The notes: a model not told the origin generated them from the letters alone. Counted from the first letter of the stretch, positions 17,338 to 26,384 are shown. The stretch: 64,000 nucleotides of DNA from Neomegalonema perideroedes DSM 15528 (GCF_000374145.1 NZ_KB893654.1:330221-394220); one strand, 5' to 3'. Numbers and translations: made by a program.

Positions 17338-18822
17338 ATGTCCATCACGTTCGGAGATTCCGCAGCCTTCGGAGACGAGGCGCAGATCTGGGTCACGCCT
17401 GTCTTCGAGGGAGAGGCGCCTCCCAAGGCGTCGAAAAAAGATCCGGCGGCGACGCTGATCGCGCGGGCGCTCGAATCGGGACGCTTCAAGGGCAAGGCGG
17501 GCGAGAGCTTCGACATCGCCTTTCCGCAGGGGCTCAAGGCCGAGCGTCTGATTCTGCTGGGCGCGGGGCCGCGCGGAAAACTCGACGCTCCGGCGGCGCG
17601 GGCTCTGGGCGGCAAGGCCGTCGCGGCGGCGGGACGCGCGGGCGGGGCCGTCCGGGTGGATCTGACCGGGCTGGAGGCCGGACAGGCGCTTCTGGCGGTC
17701 GAGATCGCAGCGGGCGTGAAGCTGCGCAAGCATCTGTTCCTCAGATATAAGACCAAAGCCGATCCCTCCGACAAAGGCGCGCCGAGCTTCGATCTGAAGG
17801 TTTCGGACGCCGCGGCGCTCGAAGCCCCCTGGGAGGAGGCCAAGGCCATGGCGGCCGGAATCCTCTACGCCCGCGATCTGATCAGCGAGCCGGGCAACGC
17901 CCTGCACCCGGAGGTCTACGCCGAAATCCTCGCCGAGCTGAAATCCGAGGGGCTGAAGGTCAAGATCCTCGACGAGCCCGCCATGGAGAAGCTCGGCATG
18001 GGGGCGATTCTGGGCGTCAGCCGCGGCAGCGCGCGCGGCGGGCGGCTCGTGACGCTGGAATGGCGCGGCGCCAAGGATAAGAAAGCCGCGCCTCTGGCGG
18101 TGGTGGGCAAGGGCGTCACCTTCGACACGGGCGGAATCTCGATCAAGCCCGCCGCGGGCATGGAGGACATGACCTCCGACATGGGCGGCAGCGCCGTGAC
18201 GGTCGGTCTGATGCTGACTCTGGCGCGGCGCAAGGCCAAAGCCAACGTGGTGGGCGTGGTCGGGCTGGTCGAGAACATGCCCGACGGCGACGCCATCCGC
18301 CCCGGCGACATCCTGACCTCCATGTCCGGCCAGACCATCGAGGTGATCAACACCGACGCGGAAGGCCGCCTCGTGCTGGCGGACGCGCTTTGGTATGCGC
18401 AGCAGAACTTCAAGCCTCAGGCGATGATCGACCTCGCCACCCTGACGGGGGCCATCGTGGTGGCGCTCGGCTCCGAGAACGCGGGGCTCTTCTCCAACGA
18501 CGAGGATCTGGCGAACGGGCTGCTGGCCGCCGCCAAGGCCGAAGGCGAAGGGCTCTGGCGGATGCCTCTGGGCGCGGCCTATGACGAGAAGATCAAATCC
18601 CGCCTCGCCGACATGAAGAACACCGGAGGCCGCGAAGCCGGTTCGATCACGGCGGCGCAATTCCTTCAGCGCTTCGTGGAGGCCGGGACGCCTTGGGCGC
18701 ATCTCGACATCGCGGGCGTGACGCTCTCCTCAGCCGACAAGCCCACGAGCCCGCGCGGCGCGACGGGCTGGGGCGTGGCCACGCTGAACCGCCTCGTGCG
18801 GGACCTCTACGAGGAGAAATGA
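17338..18822 (+). CDS. pepA: Leucyl aminopeptidase (M17)
   Basis: M17 cytosolic aminopeptidases form hexamers with two catalytic metals and release N-terminal residues. The 494-residue protein has a variable N-terminal domain (1-170) and the catalytic domain with VVGKGVTFDTGGISIKPA, MGGSAVTVGLM and the signature NTDAEGRLVLAD near residue 345. All metal-ligand motifs look intact. ATG 17338 follows AGGAAAAACGCTC; an upstream in-frame start at 17299 lacks such a site. Repeat copy C begins 15 nt past its stop. Confidence 0.96.
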   Translation: MSITFGDSAAFGDEAQIWVTPVFEGEAPPKASKKDPAATLIARALESGRFKGKAGESFDIAFPQGLKAERLILLGAGPRGKLDAPAARALGGKAVAAAGRAGGAVRVDLTGLEAGQALLAVEIAAGVKLRKHLFLRYKTKADPSDKGAPSFDLKVSDAAALEAPWEEAKAMAAGILYARDLISEPGNALHPEVYAEILAELKSEGLKVKILDEPAMEKLGMGAILGVSRGSARGGRLVTLEWRGAKDKKAAPLAVVGKGVTFDTGGISIKPAAGMEDMTSDMGGSAVTVGLMLTLARRKAKANVVGVVGLVENMPDGDAIRPGDILTSMSGQTIEVINTDAEGRLVLADALWYAQQNFKPQAMIDLATLTGAIVVALGSENAGLFSNDEDLANGLLAAAKAEGEGLWRMPLGAAYDEKIKSRLADMKNTGGREAGSITAAQFLQRFVEAGTPWAHLDIAGVTLSSADKPTSPRGATGWGVATLNRLVRDLYEEK

Positions 18823-18837
18823 GCCTGAAAAGGGCCT

Positions 18838-18940
18838 CAGGCGCTTTCCAGCGAAGCCGATCAGGCTTCGCGTCGCGAAAGCGCGATGACAGAAAGGCTG
18901 AGAGCGTTTGAACGGCCCAATTCGGTCGGAAAACGCTCTC
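18838..18940. repeat. Dispersed double-hairpin element, copy C
   Basis: The left hairpin pairs gcgctttc with gaaagcgc around gcgaagcc/ggcttcgc, a compensatory change against copy B. The right hairpin is the most perfect of the set: agagcgttt pairs with aaacgctct. It lies between the pepA stop and the Sel1-repeat gene. Confidence 0.78.
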
Positions 18941-19012
18941 AGGTTGATTTTTCGTCAACCCCGCGCCCGCAGTCTGAGAAATCCCTACAGCCGAGAAGAA
19001 GGAGGCCCCGCC

Positions 19013-19780
19013 ATGAGAATCCGGTCGAAGATCTGGAGCGCGGGGCTTCTGGCCTTATGTTTCGCGGCCTCGGGCGCGGCCTTCGCTCAGGAGAGCGGAG
19101 GGAGAAGCGGCCTGCCGACGGAATCCATCCGCCGTCTCGGGAGCTTCGACCTGCGCCATAATCCGGCCGCCGCCGCCCATTGGTTCCGGATCGCGGCGGA
19201 GCGGGGAGACGCCCCGTCGCAATTTCACCTCGCCCGGCTGACTCTGGAGGGACGCGGCGTCTCCAAGAACGAAGCCGAGGCCGCGCGCCTCTTTCGTCTG
19301 GCGGCGGAGCAAAAGCATCTTGAGGCGAAATATGAGCTCGGCCTGCTCTATGGCGAGGGGATCGGCGTTCCGCATGATCTGGCCGAGGCGGCGCGCTGGC
19401 TGCGTCTGGCGGCCTCTCAGAACCACGCCGAGGCGCAATTCGTCTATGGCGCGATGCTGAGCGAAGGCGCGGGCGTCCCTCGGAATCCCGCCGAGGCCGC
19501 CTTCTGGCTCCGTCGGGCGGCGGCTCAGGAGCATGACGAAGCGCGCCATATCCTTGGTCTGATGCATGTCGAGGGGCGGGGCGTCGCGCAGGACGACGCC
19601 GAGGCGGCGCGTCTCTTCCGTCAGGCGGCGGAGCGCGGCTTCGCTCCGGCGCAACTCCACCTCGGGATTCTCGCGGCGGAAGGGCGGGGCGTGGCTCAGG
19701 ATTTCAACGAGGCGGCGCTTTGGATCGGCCGCGCCGCGGCTCAGGGCCTGCCGGAGGCCCTCGCCCTCGCCAAGCCCTGA
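19013..19780 (+). CDS. Secreted Sel1-repeat protein
   Basis: This 255-residue protein has a Sec signal peptide (MRIRSKIWSAGLLALCFAAS, cleavage near AFAQE) and about six 36-residue Sel1-like repeats with the pattern A-x-x-x-L-G-x-x-Y-x-x-G-x-G-V-x-x-x-x-x-E-A-A. Such alpha/alpha solenoids mediate protein-protein contacts, often in the periplasm. No enzymatic domain is present. ATG 19013 has a strong AAGGAGG upstream. The upstream in-frame extension to 18908 runs into repeat copy C and is rejected. The partner protein is unknown. Confidence 0.88.
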   Translation: MRIRSKIWSAGLLALCFAASGAAFAQESGGRSGLPTESIRRLGSFDLRHNPAAAAHWFRIAAERGDAPSQFHLARLTLEGRGVSKNEAEAARLFRLAAEQKHLEAKYELGLLYGEGIGVPHDLAEAARWLRLAASQNHAEAQFVYGAMLSEGAGVPRNPAEAAFWLRRAAAQEHDEARHILGLMHVEGRGVAQDDAEAARLFRQAAERGFAPAQLHLGILAAEGRGVAQDFNEAALWIGRAAAQGLPEALALAKP

Positions 19781-19883
19781 TCAGAGCGTTTCCAGTGAAG
19801 CCGGAACGGCTTCGCGTCGTGAAAACGCGACCAAACGAAAACCTGAAGCGTTTGAACGACCTAACTTGGTCGGAAAACGCTCA
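19781..19883. repeat. Dispersed double-hairpin element, copy D
   Basis: The element fills exactly the space between two convergent stops: it begins at the base after the Sel1-gene TGA, and its last three bases (tca) are the hspQ TGA on the minus strand. The left arms are gcgtttcc/gaaaacgc and the right arms gagcgttt/aaacgctc with gacc/ggtc inside. Confidence 0.78.
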
Positions 19884-20207
19884 ATGCCCCCGGCCCTGCG
19901 GCTGATAAGAGCCGTCGCGCCAATCGGCGAAATATTCCCCGATCTGCGGATGATCCATCGGCGCCCCGGTCTCGTCGATCTCCAGATTCTGCTCGGAGAC
20001 ATAGGCCACGTAATAGCTCGTCGCGTTCTCCGCGAGCAGATGATAGAAAGGCTGGCCCTTGCTGGGACGCGCCTCCTCCGGAATGGCCTCCCACCAAGCT
20101 TCGGATTCCGAAAACACCGCGTCCACGTCGAAGACCACGCCCCGGAAGCCGTGGATGCGATGCCGGAGGATTTGTCCAAGCCCATATTTGGCTTTCGCAC
20201 GGATCAT
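19881..20207 (-). CDS. hspQ: Heat-shock protein HspQ
   Basis: HspQ (YccV) is a small protein first described as a hemimethylated-DNA binder and, in enterobacteria, as a specificity enhancer of Lon. The 108-residue sequence shows YGLGQILRHRIHGFRGVVFDVD at the N-terminus (quoted in part; key residues G-x-G-Q-x-x-x-H-R) and later GQPFYHLLAENATSYYVAYV and HPQIGEYF, all family hallmarks. The stop codon is supplied by repeat copy D. No RpoH-type promoter could be identified upstream. Confidence 0.92.
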   Translation of the reverse strand: MIRAKAKYGLGQILRHRIHGFRGVVFDVDAVFSESEAWWEAIPEEARPSKGQPFYHLLAENATSYYVAYVSEQNLEIDETGAPMDHPQIGEYFADWRDGSYQPQGRGH

Positions 20208-20328
20208 GCCTGCGCCTCGTTCAACCTCGTCCTCTTGCGGCGGGGAGAGCCTTCATCTCCTGAAGCCGCTGGGAGAGGAAGGTAAAAGGAATTTTAACCT
20301 CCGTCTAGCCTGATAACGGTGTAATATA

Positions 20329-20356
20329 TTGTGATGATTAGCTAATTTTGTAAAAT
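20329..20356 (+). promoter_or_regulatory. Candidate sigma70 promoter for the transglycosylase gene
   Basis: TTGTGA and TAAAAT are separated by 16 nt inside an unusually AT-rich patch (20285-20360). The predicted start lies about 90 nt before the ATG of the lytic transglycosylase gene. Confidence 0.5.
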
Positions 20357-20451
20357 AGGCGGGTCGGGCGAAGGGTGCGCCGTTAAAGATTCACCCAAAG
20401 GGCGAAAGCGGCTCTGTTCCAAAACGGCGCGGATTTCGCTAAATTGCGCCC

Positions 20452-21159
20452 ATGCGTCTGAGCTGGAGCCATTTCCTCATCAATCTGGCGACTCTTCTCG
20501 TCGTGGCGGGGGGCGTCTGGACCTATCTGCGCCCGGCGCCGGCGGCGACCCGCTTCGAATCCCGGCCCAGCCTCGGCGAGATCGCGGACGTCTGCCGCCT
20601 GATGAGCGCCCGGCCGCATTGGTGGCGCGCTCTGCTGGAGGCCGAACGCCGCTGGGAGGTTCCGCCGCATCTGGCTTTGGCGATCATGTGGCGGGAGAGC
20701 TCCTTCGTCGCCGACGCGCGGCCTTTGAAGAAGCGCTTCTTCAGCTTTCTGCCGCCCAAGCGCCTCTCTTCGGCCTATGGCTATGCTCAGGCTCTGGACG
20801 GGACTTGGGAATGGTATCTCCGCGAGACGACCCGCCGGGGCGCCCGGCGCGAAGCCTTCGCCGACGCCGCCGACTTCATCGGCTGGTATCTCGACCGCTC
20901 GCGGCGGGAGCTGGGCTTGTCCTTCGAGAAAAGCTTCGACCATTACGCGGCCTATCATCAGGGCCATGCGGGCTATGCGCGCGGCGGCTGGCGCGAGAAT
21001 CCCGTGGTGCTGACTCCGGCCCGCGACGTGGCGCTCCGGACGCGGCTTTATGAAAGCCAGATGGCCGATTGCATGGCCGATTACGCCGCGCGCCAAGCCC
21101 CCGCCGAGTCCCCTGAACCAAGGCCGCGCCCGCAGGCGGGGCGCTCCGCCGCGCTGTGA
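20452..21159 (+). CDS. Membrane-anchored lytic transglycosylase (SLT domain)
   Basis: Lytic transglycosylases cleave peptidoglycan between MurNAc and GlcNAc, forming 1,6-anhydro ends. The 235-residue protein has an N-terminal membrane anchor (HFLINLATLLVVAGGVWTYL) and an SLT-type domain at ~45-200. The catalytic Glu lies in MWRESSF near residue 81, followed by SAYGYAQALDGTWEWY and YHQGHAGYARGG. A basic proline-rich tail ends the protein. It probably faces the periplasm from the inner membrane. No neighbouring secretion system suggests a specialised role. Confidence 0.9.
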   Translation: MRLSWSHFLINLATLLVVAGGVWTYLRPAPAATRFESRPSLGEIADVCRLMSARPHWWRALLEAERRWEVPPHLALAIMWRESSFVADARPLKKRFFSFLPPKRLSSAYGYAQALDGTWEWYLRETTRRGARREAFADAADFIGWYLDRSRRELGLSFEKSFDHYAAYHQGHAGYARGGWRENPVVLTPARDVALRTRLYESQMADCMADYAARQAPAESPEPRPRPQAGRSAAL

Positions 21160-21175
21160 TCGGAGAGAGGCGCAG

Positions 21176-21216
21176 AAAAAAAACGCCGTCCTTCCGGGGA
21201 ACGAAAGGGGACGGCG
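21176..21216 (-). terminator. Intrinsic terminator downstream of the M20 peptidase gene
   Basis: On the minus strand CGCCGTCC pairs with GGACGGCG, followed by eight T residues. It lies between two convergent genes, 145 bp past the M20 peptidase stop. Confidence 0.75.
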
Positions 21217-21306
21217 CATCACAGGGGCATGGTTCAGAGCTTGATCGCCCTGATTGAGTTTGATTTTACAGGAAACGGCTTTCTTCGGGAACCGCCCCCG
21301 GCCCCC

Positions 21307-21354
21307 GCGCCGAGGCGCAAAAGGACAGGGGCGCCGAGGCGCAAAAGGACGGGG
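21307..21354. repeat. 24-bp tandem duplication
   Basis: Two adjacent 24-bp copies differ at one base. Each contains the self-complementary core gcgccgaggcgc followed by aaaagg. The pair ends 6 bp before the stop codon of the M20 peptidase gene. Confidence 0.85.
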
Positions 21355-21360
21355 GCGGGG

Positions 21361-22755
21361 TCAGGCGGCGGGCTCGGCCAGACGCGCGAGAACCCGAGCC
21401 CATGAACGCGCGCCCTTCTCGAAGCTGCGCAGCTCGTATTTCTCATTGGGCGCATGGATGCTGTCGTCGCCGAGAGCGTAGCCGATGAGCAGGGTGTCCA
21501 CGCCGATGGTCTTGCGCAAAAGCCCCACCACCGGAATCGAGCCGCCGCTGCCGACCAGCGCGGCGGGCTTGCCCCATTCCGCGCCGAGGGCCTCGCGCGC
21601 GGCGGAGACCCAGCGGCTTTCAAGGGGCAGGCTCACCCCCGGCGAGCCGCCATGCTCCGTGAAGACCGCCTCGCAATCGGGGGGCAGATTGGCCTTCACA
21701 TAGGCCCGGAAGGCCGCGCGGATCTTGGCCGGATCCTGATCGCCCACCAGCCGGAAGGAGATCTTCGCCATGGCCTCGGCGGGCAGAACGGTCTTGAAGC
21801 CCGCGCCCGCATAGCCGCCCGAGATTCCATTGATCTCGCAGGTGGGGCGCGACCAGATGGATTCGAGAAGGCTCCGGCCTTTTTCTCCGGCGGGCGCGGT
21901 CAGGCCGACCTCGCCGAGAAAGGCGGATTCGTCGAAATCCAGCGCGGCCCGCGAGGCTTGGATCTCCGCCGAGGGCTCGGGCACGTCGTCGTAAAAGCCC
22001 GCGAGGGTCACGCGGCCGTCTTCGTCATGGAGTCCGGCGATGATCTTCGCCAGAGCGGTCGCCGGATTGCGCGCCGCGCCGCCATACATGCCCGAATGCA
22101 GATCCCGCGCGGCGGATTTGATCCGCAGCTCCTCGCCGACCAACCCGCGCAGGCTCAGGCCGATGCTGGGGGTCTCGGCGTTCCACATGTCGGTGTCGCA
22201 GACGAGGGCGACGTCGGCGCGCAGCTCCTCGGCGTTGTCGCGCAGGAAGCCCGGCAGATGCTCGCCGCCGGATTCCTCCTCGCCCTCGATGAGGATGGTG
22301 ACCCGCACGGGCAATCCGCCCTGCGCCTTCCAGGAGCGGCAGGCCTCCAGAAAGGTCATGACCTGGCCTTTGTCGTCCGAGGCGCCGCGGGCGTAGATGC
22401 GGCGGCCTTTCGGACCTTCGGCGAGGCGCGGCTCGAAGGGCGGAGTCTCCCAAAGCTCCAGCGGATCGACCGGCTGAACGTCGTAATGGCCGTAGAAGAG
22501 CACATGCGGCGCCCCCGCCGGAGCGGAATCGTCATGAGCCACCACGATGGGGCGTCCGGCGGTGGGGCGGGATTCGGCGGCGAATCCCATGCTCCGCAGA
22601 TCCGCCACGAGCCAGTCGGCGGCGCGGGCGCATTCGGCGGCGTAGGCCGGATCCGTCGAGATGGAGGGGATCTTCAGCAGCGCGATCAGACGATCAAGCG
22701 CGGCCTCGCGGCCGGAATCCAGACGGGCCAGCACGGCGTCGAGGGGGGCGGTCAT
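21361..22755 (-). CDS. M20-family dipeptidase/peptidase
   Basis: This is a zinc-dependent cytosolic peptidase of the ArgE/DapE/CPG2 superfamily. The 464-residue protein has VLFYGHYDVQPVDP (metal His and Asp) near residue 90, ARGASDDKGQVM near 125, and LIEGEEESGG near 155 with the general-base Glu. A dimerisation lid covers ~195-350. These are the motifs of the M20A-type dipeptidases, so small peptides are the likely substrates. The gene stands alone on the minus strand with a good terminator downstream. Confidence 0.92.
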   Translation of the reverse strand: MTAPLDAVLARLDSGREAALDRLIALLKIPSISTDPAYAAECARAADWLVADLRSMGFAAESRPTAGRPIVVAHDDSAPAGAPHVLFYGHYDVQPVDPLELWETPPFEPRLAEGPKGRRIYARGASDDKGQVMTFLEACRSWKAQGGLPVRVTILIEGEEESGGEHLPGFLRDNAEELRADVALVCDTDMWNAETPSIGLSLRGLVGEELRIKSAARDLHSGMYGGAARNPATALAKIIAGLHDEDGRVTLAGFYDDVPEPSAEIQASRAALDFDESAFLGEVGLTAPAGEKGRSLLESIWSRPTCEINGISGGYAGAGFKTVLPAEAMAKISFRLVGDQDPAKIRAAFRAYVKANLPPDCEAVFTEHGGSPGVSLPLESRWVSAAREALGAEWGKPAALVGSGGSIPVVGLLRKTIGVDTLLIGYALGDDSIHAPNEKYELRSFEKGARSWARVLARLAEPAA

Positions 22756-22934
22756 GGAGCGGGAACCTCGCAGAAAGAAAAGCGGCGTTCAGGCTAGACC
22801 CTCGCCGGGCCTTTGGGGAAGAGGCTTCGCGGTCCGCAGGCCGCCGCGCAGGCCGAACTCGGCGACCCCATCCAAATTCGCGCCGCCGCCGAGCCTTCAA
22901 GGGTGGCGAATGGGAGAGAATCACCTCATAAAGG

Positions 22935-22963
22935 TTGGAGATCGTCTTTGAAGCAACTTTAAG
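22935..22963 (+). promoter_or_regulatory. Candidate promoter for the beta-barrel protein gene
   Basis: TTGGAG is followed after 17 nt by TTTAAG, about 50 nt before the ATG at 23013. The -10 match is modest. Confidence 0.35.
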
Positions 22964-23012
22964 CATGCTGATCCGCAGGATGATCGTCCGATTCGACGTT
23001 GATCAGAGGGAC

Positions 23013-23699
23013 ATGATGATCAAATTTACGCCAATCGCCGCGCTTCTCGCGGCTTCTCTGAATTTCGGGGCCGCGCAAGCGCAGGAGGTCTACGGCAAGC
23101 TGGGCGTTCTCGGCGCGGGCGTCGGCTACGCCCATGGCCTGAGCCCCTCGGTGACTCTGCGCGCCGATTTCTCGACCATCGGCTCCATCGGCCATGACGG
23201 GAACTCCGGCGATTTCGATTATGAGGCGAAGATCCGCAACAACGTCGGCACGGCTTATGTGGATTACTTCCCCTTCGAGGGGAATTTCCGCGTGACGGCC
23301 GGTCTGGGCCTCCGGGACACGCGGGCGACCGCGCATGGCCGTCCGAACATCGCGGGCTTCGTGGACATCGGCGACGCCGTCGACATTCCGCTGGGGCCGG
23401 ACGACCGCGCCGACGCCGAGGTCGAATTCCCGAGCGTCGCGCCTTATCTCGGCCTCGGCTGGGGCCATAACGCGGGCCGGGCCGCCGAACCGGGCTGGAG
23501 CTTCTTCGCCGACGTCGGCCTTTACATCGGCCGCCCCAAGACCAGCTTTTCGGTCAGCGATTCGGTGCGGGCCAGCCTGACCGCGGCCGGTTACGACGCC
23601 GACGCCGAGATTCAAAAGCAGCGCGACGAGATCCACGACGAAGCGAAGAAATTCGCCGTCTTCCCGAGCGTCTACGTCGGCGTGGCCTATCGCTTCTGA
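23013..23699 (+). CDS. Outer-membrane beta-barrel protein
   Basis: This 228-residue protein has a Sec signal peptide (MMIKFTPIAALLAASLNFGA, cleavage near AQAQE) and alternating amphipathic strands such as VTLRADFSTIG and FRVTAGLGLRD. It ends in YVGVAYRF with the terminal aromatic residue typical of BAM substrates, so an eight-stranded OmpW/OmpA-like porin fold is likely. A ~30-residue charged helix (EIQKQRDEIHDEAKKFAVF) precedes the final strand. ATG 23013 follows AGAGGGAC. Function is unknown. Confidence 0.82.
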   Translation: MMIKFTPIAALLAASLNFGAAQAQEVYGKLGVLGAGVGYAHGLSPSVTLRADFSTIGSIGHDGNSGDFDYEAKIRNNVGTAYVDYFPFEGNFRVTAGLGLRDTRATAHGRPNIAGFVDIGDAVDIPLGPDDRADAEVEFPSVAPYLGLGWGHNAGRAAEPGWSFFADVGLYIGRPKTSFSVSDSVRASLTAAGYDADAEIQKQRDEIHDEAKKFAVFPSVYVGVAYRF

Positions 23700-24045
23700 T
23701 GCGGCTCCCTCCTGCGGGAGGCGAAGAGGCGGGGCGCCTTCCGGGGCGTCCGGCGTCTGCGAAAGACGTCGCGCGGGGCGCCGGACTCCTCGCCGGGGCG
23801 GGCTTTCGTCAGGCGCGTCGCCCGCGCCGCATGCGGCGGGCGGCGCGTCTTCTCGGGCGCTGCGCATCCTGCGGGAGAGGTCTGCGCCTCAGGGCTGGGA
23901 GGCTTCCGAACAGCCGCCGTCCTCACGGATTCGGAGAAGGGGGCGCGGCGAGGTCGGAGAGCCGAAAGCCGCCGAATCCGCATAAGAAGCCGAACTCAGG
24001 ATGAAGAAGCGCTCATCCTCTTTCGATCGATCTTTGGGGAAATCA
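23700..24045. other. Non-coding interval of 346 bp between the barrel gene and tRNA-Thr
   Basis: I see no convincing gene. The first bases form a small hairpin (ctccctcctgcgggag) just past the barrel gene stop, possibly a weak terminator. The rest is GC-rich sequence with short open frames whose composition resembles no real protein. The 3' end of the tRNA transcript probably lies near 24000-24045. Confidence 0.5.
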
Positions 24046-24120
<75 letters not shown>

Positions 24121-24132
24121 GCTCTGGGCGAT

Positions 24133-24161
24133 CCTCTATAGGGGGCGCCGCCGCCGGTCAA
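24133..24161 (-). promoter_or_regulatory. Candidate promoter of tRNA-Thr
   Basis: On the minus strand TTGACC is followed by a GC-rich spacer and CTATAGAGG. The -10 can be read as TATAGA (15-nt spacer) or TAGAGG (17-nt spacer). It lies 13 bp upstream of the mature tRNA. Confidence 0.6.
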
Positions 24162-24262
24162 GGCTTTTTACAGGCTCCTCCTCTTTCGCGTCGGGCTCCG
24201 TGGTTGGCGGCCCGCGCCTGAGATGATAGAGCCAAGCCTCCGCCGCCAGCCGAGGCCAGCCT

Positions 24263-24769
24263 ATGACGTCCCCGATTGAACTTTTCGCCTTCACGGACGG
24301 CGCCTGCTCCGGGAATCCCGGGCCGGGAGGCTGGGGCGCGCTCCTCTCGGCGCGGCGCGGCGAAGAGGTCGTCAAAGAGCGCGAAATCTTCGGCGGCGAA
24401 GCCCTCACCACCAATAACCGCATGGAGCTTCTCGCCGCCATCTCGGCGCTGGAGGCTCTGGAGCGCCCTTCCACGCTGACCATGGTCACGGATTCGGTCT
24501 ATGTCCGCGACGGCGTGACCAAATGGATTCATAACTGGCGGCGCAAGGGCTGGCGCAAGGCCGACGGCGGGGCGGTCAAGAACGAAGACCTCTGGAGACG
24601 CCTCGACGAGGCGGCGGCGCGTCACAAAGTGGTCTGGGAATGGGTCAAGGGCCACGCCGGGCATCCGGAGAACGAACGCGCCGACGCTCTGGCGCGGGCG
24701 GGCATGGCGCCTTTCAAGCCCCAAAAAGCCGATCCGGAGGGCGTCAGCCCGCCGATCATCCCCCTGTGA
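24263..24769 (+). CDS. rnhA: Ribonuclease HI
   Basis: RNase HI degrades RNA in RNA-DNA hybrids. The 168-residue protein contains the first catalytic Asp in [16 protein letters not shown], the Glu in [10 protein letters not shown], the Asp in [10 protein letters not shown], and the final His/Asp region [16 protein letters not shown] short C-terminal extension ends QPIIPL-like (GVSPPIIPL). It ends convergently with moaA, overlapping it by 14 bp. The RNase HII gene is also present at the right edge of the window. Confidence 0.96.
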   Translation: MTSPIELFAFTDGACSGNPGPGGWGALLSARRGEEVVKEREIFGGEALTTNNRMELLAAISALEALERPSTLTMVTDSVYVRDGVTKWIHNWRRKGWRKADGGAVKNEDLWRRLDEAAARHKVVWEWVKGHAGHPENERADALARAGMAPFKPQKADPEGVSPPIIPL

Positions 24770-25793
24770 CGCTCATATGGCGCGAGAGGGCGGGGGCTTG
24801 TCCCCGGCGCTCGTAAATGAAGTCATGGCCTTTCGGCTTGCGGGCGATGGCGGCGCGGATAGCGTCTTCAAGCTCCGCCTCGGAGGCGCCCGCCCGCAAA
24901 GGCGCGCGCAGATCCGCCGAATCCTCTTGTCCGAGGCACATATAGAGCTGGCCCGTACAGGTCAGACGCACTCGGTTGCAGCTTTCGCAGAAATTATGCG
25001 TCAGGGGCGTGATGAAGCCGATGCGCCGCCCGGTCTCCGCCACATCGACGTAACGCGCCGGGCCGCCCGTGCGGTAAAGCGTGTCCTGAAGGGTCCAGCG
25101 GGTCGCGAGTTCGCGCCGGACTTCGCTCAGGGGCCAATATTGATCCAGACGCTCCAGCCCGCCGAGCTCGCCCAGAGGCATCACCTCGATGAAGGCGAGG
25201 TCATGGCCTTCGCGCCCGGCCCAAGCCACGAGGTCATGAACTTCGCCGTCGTTGATCCCCTTGAGCGCCACCACGTTGATCTTCAGATGGATGCCGACCG
25301 CTCTGGCGGCCTCTAATCCAGCCATGACCTGTTTCAGATCGCCGCCGCGGGTCACTTTGGCGAAGGTCGCGGGATCGAGGCTGTCGAGCGAGACGTTGAT
25401 CCGGCGCACCCCCGCCGCCGCCAGAGCCTCGGCGTGGCGCGCGAGCTGCGTCGCGTTGGTGGTGAGGGTCAATTCCTCCAGCTCTCCGGCTTCGACCCGC
25501 GCCCCGAGCCCCCGGATGAGGTCCAGCACGTCGCGGCGCACCAGAGGCTCGCCGCCGGTGATTCGCAGCTTCTTCACGCCGAGGCGGATGAAGCTTCCGC
25601 AAAGCCGCTCCAGCTCCTCCAGCGTGAGCAGCTCCTTGCGCGGCAGGAAGGTCATCTTCTCCGCCATGCAATAGACGCAGCGCAGATCGCAGCGATCCGT
25701 CACCGAAACGCGCAGGTAACGAATGGCGCGGGCGAAGGGGTCGATCAGCGGAGCGGCGCGCGTCGGGGCGTCGGCGGTCGGGGCGGCGATCAT
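24756..25793 (-). CDS. moaA: GTP 3',8-cyclase
   Basis: MoaA is the radical-SAM enzyme that starts molybdenum-cofactor synthesis by converting GTP to 3',8-cyclo-GTP. The 345-residue protein has the SAM cluster motif CDLRCVYC near residue 36 and [12 protein letters not shown]. The second cluster region [13 protein letters not shown] lies near 265, and the conserved C-terminal Gly-Gly ends SVTGG. No other moa genes are nearby. The 3' end overlaps rnhA on the other strand by 14 bp. Confidence 0.96.
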   Translation of the reverse strand: MIAAPTADAPTRAAPLIDPFARAIRYLRVSVTDRCDLRCVYCMAEKMTFLPRKELLTLEELERLCGSFIRLGVKKLRITGGEPLVRRDVLDLIRGLGARVEAGELEELTLTTNATQLARHAEALAAAGVRRINVSLDSLDPATFAKVTRGGDLKQVMAGLEAARAVGIHLKINVVALKGINDGEVHDLVAWAGREGHDLAFIEVMPLGELGGLERLDQYWPLSEVRRELATRWTLQDTLYRTGGPARYVDVAETGRRIGFITPLTHNFCESCNRVRLTCTGQLYMCLGQEDSADLRAPLRAGASEAELEDAIRAAIARKPKGHDFIYERRGQAPALSRHMSVTGG

Positions 25794-25949
25794 GGGCGGT
25801 CGGGCCTTTCCTGAGAGAGGGCCGAAGTCAGAACGCGTCCTTGCGCCCGGAATCCGTCCGCTCTTGGGGGAGACGTTTTAGAGTCTCACCTTTCCAAGAT
25901 GGGCGCAATGGCGGCTCAGGGGAAGTGGTCGGATCGGCGGAGCTTGCGC

Positions 25950-26384
25950 TCAATCCTCGTCGCCGGAGGCGGGCGAGCCGCGCAGGCGCTTCACCGTCCC
26001 GCGGATGGTCTTGCCCGCCAGACGCCGTTTCTGCGAACCGAGAGTCGGTTTGGTGGCGCGGCGCGGCGGGGGAGGGGGCGCGGCGGCGGCGCGGATCATC
26101 TCGGCGAGGCGGGTCCGGGCGGCTTCGCGGTTCCTCGCCTGAAAGCGATGCTCCTGCGCCTTGACGACGATCACCCCCGCCTCGGTGGCGCGGCGCCCGG
26201 CCATGCGCAGAAGCCGCGTCCGCACGGCTTCGGGCAAAGAGGGCGAATTGGCCGCGTCGAAACGCAGCTCCACCGCCGTCTCCACCTTATTGACGTTCTG
26301 GCCGCCCGGTCCGGCGGAGCGCACGAAGCTTTCCTGAAGCTCCTCTTCGGGGATGACGATGGAGGCGGTGACGTAAAGCGTCAT
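25950..26384 (-). CDS. arfB: Alternative ribosome-rescue peptidyl-tRNA hydrolase ArfB
   Basis: ArfB (YaeJ) enters stalled ribosomes and releases nascent chains with a GGQ motif. The 144-residue protein carries SAGPGGQNVNKVETAVELRF with the catalytic GGQ near residue 26. A basic C-terminal tail (RRATKPTLGSQKRRL) is the part known to sense an empty mRNA channel. ATG 26384 overlaps the upstream gene's stop as ATGA; a 13-codon longer frame is unnecessary. Last gene of the accA-BaiN-arfB set. Confidence 0.94.
   Translation of the reverse strand: MTLYVTASIVIPEEELQESFVRSAGPGGQNVNKVETAVELRFDAANSPSLPEAVRTRLLRMAGRRATEAGVIVVKAQEHRFQARNREAARTRLAEMIRAAAAPPPPPRRATKPTLGSQKRRLAGKTIRGTVKRLRGSPASGDED

Noticed and set aside
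23699-24004. 101-codon open frame after the beta-barrel gene
   Set aside because: No ribosome site, Arg/Gly-rich composition, no motif; it is probably non-coding.
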